From Acidobacteriota bacterium (GTDB lineage Bacteria; Acidobacteriota; Thermoanaerobaculia; Multivoradales; JAHEKO01): DNA of 8,632 nucleotides. The stretch spans positions 1 through 8,632 of the forward strand of contig JAUWSP010000087.1 in assembly GCA_030610025.1 (NCBI GenBank), given 5' to 3'. Below are positions 6,434-8,632 of this stretch, in pieces. The notes below the pieces were generated by a model. It was not told the origin of the DNA. It was given only the letters and a program-made list of their open reading frames with translations, and did not search any database. Within the stretch, counting starts at the first letter, position 1. Every line of letters begins with the position of its first letter. Position numbers and translations under genes: made by a program.

Positions 6434-7863
6434 ATTCCACAACGACCCCTTTGTTCATTCTGATCTTGTCGCTACTGGGACCGGCTAGCTGGGCTGATGT
6501 GAGTGGCCCAGATGAGATCCAGGTCCAGATGACTCACTTCGAGCTCACGGCAGACTTGAACTACGAGGAAGGGAGCCTTGAAGGCGTCGCACGACTGGAG
6601 ATCGAGAATGTCTCCGATCGAGCTGCCGACTCAGTCCCTATCAACCTCAACCGTCTGATGAGCCTGAGGAGCGTTCGAGATGAATCGGGCCAGTCCCTGA
6701 GTTACCAGCAGGACGTGGCCACCTTCGTGGATGAGCCCAAGAAGCAGGTAACCCACGCGATCGTATCGCTGGGGAAACCCCTGCCTCCCGCGCAATCCAC
6801 CTCGGTGGAGCTGCAGTACTCGGGTTACCTTGTCGGGTACACCGAGACCGGCTCGAGCTACATCCGAGATTCGAACGACGAGGGTTTCTCGATCCTTCGG
6901 GTGGACGCTCACGCCTTCCCCTCGATCGGCGTTCTTTCATGGATGGGCAATCGGATGGCTCCGAGGGGCGACTTCACCTTCCTGGCTCGGATCACCGTGC
7001 CGGAAGCCTACACAGTGGCAAGCGGTGGCGAGCTGGTCGAGCGCACGGTCCAGGACGGGCGCGCGACATTCACCTACCAGAGCACTGCTCCTGTTCCGTT
7101 TCTCAACCTCCCCATTGCCGACTACGAGATCCTGGAGGAAGGGGGGCTTCGCCTCTTCTACTTCCCCTCGGATCGCACCGGCGCGCGCGTGATTGTTGGT
7201 CGAGTTGCAGAGGCCGTAGAACTCTTGACGCGGTGGTTCGGTCCTCTCGGCCAGAAACCCGGCTTTGCCATCATGGAGATCCCGGCCGGTTGGGGATCGC
7301 AGGCCCACATCGCCGCAGGGATCATGCAGACCGCGGAGGTTTTCGAGGAGCCGAGCGATTTGAGGCAGCTCTACCACGAGCTGTCGCACCTCTGGAACGC
7401 CCCGGACCTCGATCAACCATCGGCCCGATGGAGCGAAGGGCTCGCCATGTATCTGCAGTCCATACTGGCCGAGGAGATCGAGGGGTGGGAAGGCCTTTCG
7501 GAGTATCTGGAGAGCCGCGCCGATCGGCTTCTGCGCGCCTTCGACGAGAACCCGTCTGCCCAGGGGGTTCACTTTGTCTTTTACGGTCATAAGGGGCTCA
7601 CCGACTACTCCTACGCCACCGGCCTGCTGTTCTTCTTCGTCCTGGATGAGATCCTCGGCCAGGAGGAGCTCCTCGAGACTCTCCGAGCTCACTACCAGGA
7701 GCGCAGAGAGGTCGGAACCACCTTCGAAGATCTCGAAGAGGCTCTTACACAGGACGCATCCCGTGATCTGGGTCCGTTCCTGGATGAGTGGATCCACACC
7801 ACGACCTGGCAGAGCCGCGTCAGAGATCGGGACAGCATTCCGGCTTTAGCCGAGCTCTATTGA
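6430..7863 (+). CDS. Secreted M1-like zinc metallopeptidase
   Basis: This 477-aa protein is a predicted gluzincin of the aminopeptidase M1 type, acting outside the cytoplasm. Residues 1-22 form a signal peptide with likely cleavage after ASWA. Residues 35-230 are beta-rich, matching the N-terminal M1 domain (YEEGSLEGVARLEIENVS; LQYSGYLVGY). The zinc site is H316-E-L-S-H320 with E336 in RWSEGLAMYLQS as the probable third ligand. The spacing is HEXXH-X15-E rather than the usual HEXXH-X18-E. No GXMEN exopeptidase motif is visible; AAGIMQTAEV (295-304) occupies the expected place. Y393 or Y395 in TDYSYATGLLF may be the transition-state tyrosine. At 477 aa it is much shorter than classical M1 enzymes and seems to lack the long C-terminal helical domain. 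It is the last gene of the operon. It may be a divergent peptidase with altered specificity; loss of activity is possible but less likely, given the intact HEXXH and Glu. Confidence 0.82.
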   Translation: MNSTTTPLFILILSLLGPASWADVSGPDEIQVQMTHFELTADLNYEEGSLEGVARLEIENVSDRAADSVPINLNRLMSLRSVRDESGQSLSYQQDVATFVDEPKKQVTHAIVSLGKPLPPAQSTSVELQYSGYLVGYTETGSSYIRDSNDEGFSILRVDAHAFPSIGVLSWMGNRMAPRGDFTFLARITVPEAYTVASGGELVERTVQDGRATFTYQSTAPVPFLNLPIADYEILEEGGLRLFYFPSDRTGARVIVGRVAEAVELLTRWFGPLGQKPGFAIMEIPAGWGSQAHIAAGIMQTAEVFEEPSDLRQLYHELSHLWNAPDLDQPSARWSEGLAMYLQSILAEEIEGWEGLSEYLESRADRLLRAFDENPSAQGVHFVFYGHKGLTDYSYATGLLFFFVLDEILGQEELLETLRAHYQERREVGTTFEDLEEALTQDASRDLGPFLDEWIHTTTWQSRVRDRDSIPALAELY

Positions 7864-8632
7864 TCCAGCTCCTCGAGAGCCTCGACCTCAGCGAGACGGG
7901 ACCGGTAATACCTAAGATTAAGGCCGTCGGGCGGTTGCTGGTTGGACTCGATCTGGATTGCCTGCAGATACTCCTCGCGGGCTGTGGCTGGTTGACCACT
8001 CTTCTGGCAAGCTCGACCGAGGAGATAGTGCCCGTAGGACGATTCGGAATAGAGCTTCGTGACTTCTTCGAAGACTACCCTCGCCTCCTCCATCCGATCT
8101 GCTTGCAGGTGTCCGATCCCCAGACTCACCAACACCGGCTCTGGAATCGGCACAGCGTAGCCATACTCCTTCGAGAGCTCTTGGTAATACTGCTCGATTC
8201 GAACCCTGCCCTCCTCGATCACCTCGTCAGGAGCCAGCCAATCGGAGTACAGAGCGCGAATCGCTCGATAGTAGGCCAACGGTAACGACTGATTGTGACC
8301 CGCTCCCTCGATCTCGATGAAGGTGAAGTCGAGACCTTTGACGGGTCGCTCCTCCAGCTGCCTGGCGAATTTCGTTGCCGCCGTGTGGGTCCAGCCACCC
8401 TCTTCCTCGGTTCCGATCGTCATCACGAGCCGGGTCGGGTGCTCGAGAGGGCCTGGCAGAGGCTCGCTCAGCAGTAGCTCTTCTTCCCACCACACACTCG
8501 GACTTACCTCTAAGTAGCCGTTGAAAAAACCTGGGTTCTCCAACAGGGAGTAAATGGTGAAGAGACCGCCAAAAGACCAACCGCCTAGAACCCGATGATC
8601 CACCGTTCTGTAGGCGTCATCGATGAACGGAA
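7857..8632 (-). CDS. Alpha/beta-hydrolase esterase with C-terminal TPRs (5' truncated)
   Basis: Only the C-terminal 257 codons are present. The frame runs off the right edge in phase (8630 downwards), reading PFIDDAYRTVDHRVLGGWSFGG. The GTG at 8603 lies inside a conserved segment and is not the start. The sequence matches the putative-esterase family that includes esterase D and the Fes/IroE/BesA siderophore esterases. The nucleophile elbow is GWSFGG (Ser codon 8576-8574), and EIEGAGHNQSLPLAYYRAI supplies the likely catalytic His. The acid residue probably lies in GTEEEGGWTHTAA. After the hydrolase core come about 110 residues of TPR-like helices (VSLGIGHLQADRMEEARVVFEEV; HYLLGRACQKSGQPATAREEYLQAI). 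The substrate cannot be told; siderophore or acyl esters are possible. The gene converges on the peptidase operon. The two stops share 7 bp (7857-7863), with no terminator between them. Confidence 0.88.
   Translation of the reverse strand, partial: PFIDDAYRTVDHRVLGGWSFGGLFTIYSLLENPGFFNGYLEVSPSVWWEEELLLSEPLPGPLEHPTRLVMTIGTEEEGGWTHTAATKFARQLEERPVKGLDFTFIEIEGAGHNQSLPLAYYRAIRALYSDWLAPDEVIEEGRVRIEQYYQELSKEYGYAVPIPEPVLVSLGIGHLQADRMEEARVVFEEVTKLYSESSYGHYLLGRACQKSGQPATAREEYLQAIQIESNQQPPDGLNLRYYRSRLAEVEALEELDQ

Noticed and set aside
6937..7797. 286-codon minus-strand frame within the peptidase gene
   Set aside because: It is the shadow of a gene with HEXXH and a signal peptide. There are no motifs or ribosome site on the minus strand.

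Overview
This window looks like a chromosomal segment of a GC-rich (roughly 60% by eye) Gram-negative bacterium. Three things point that way: many exported proteins, a lipoprotein, and a TolB-like/TPR signalling protein next to a membrane-bound PP2C phosphatase. A secreted protein ending in a 'DGFESGDTSSW' tail together with abundant TolB/TPR signalling proteins makes an Acidobacteriota-like lineage (Thermoanaerobaculia or similar) my best guess. That assignment is an inference from protein style, not a proven placement. There are no RNA genes, insertion sequences, CRISPR arrays or phage genes that I can see.

Layout. Positions 1-247 are non-coding. They hold a REP-like twin-hairpin palindrome (66-119), a further GC-rich hairpin (131-157) and a canonical intrinsic terminator (191-219) serving the leftward gene. 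Positions 248-1990 (minus) encode a secreted, probably beta-rich protein of 580 aa that starts at GTG. A short divergent intergenic region (1991-2066) carries a 16-bp inverted repeat that could be an operator.

Four co-directional, tightly packed genes follow on the plus strand: an ankyrin-repeat lipoprotein (2067-2774), a 2TM-anchored RsbU/SpoIIE-type PP2C phosphatase (2781-4337), a 2TM-anchored TolB-like/TPR protein (4349-6433) and a secreted M1-like zinc peptidase (6430-7863). The gaps are 6 bp, 11 bp and a 4-bp ATGA overlap, so this looks like one operon. The window ends with a convergent, 5'-truncated alpha/beta-hydrolase esterase that has C-terminal TPR-like helices (7857-8632, minus). 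Its stop codon overlaps the peptidase stop.

How the genes may work together (inference). The phosphatase and the TolB/TPR protein are both tethered by similar two-helix membrane anchors, with their soluble domains predicted in the cytoplasm. The ankyrin lipoprotein and the metallopeptidase would act outside the inner membrane. The set could therefore be a membrane signalling module linked to envelope proteolysis. No anti-sigma factor, STAS antagonist, kinase or sigma factor lies in the window, so the phosphatase's substrate is unknown.
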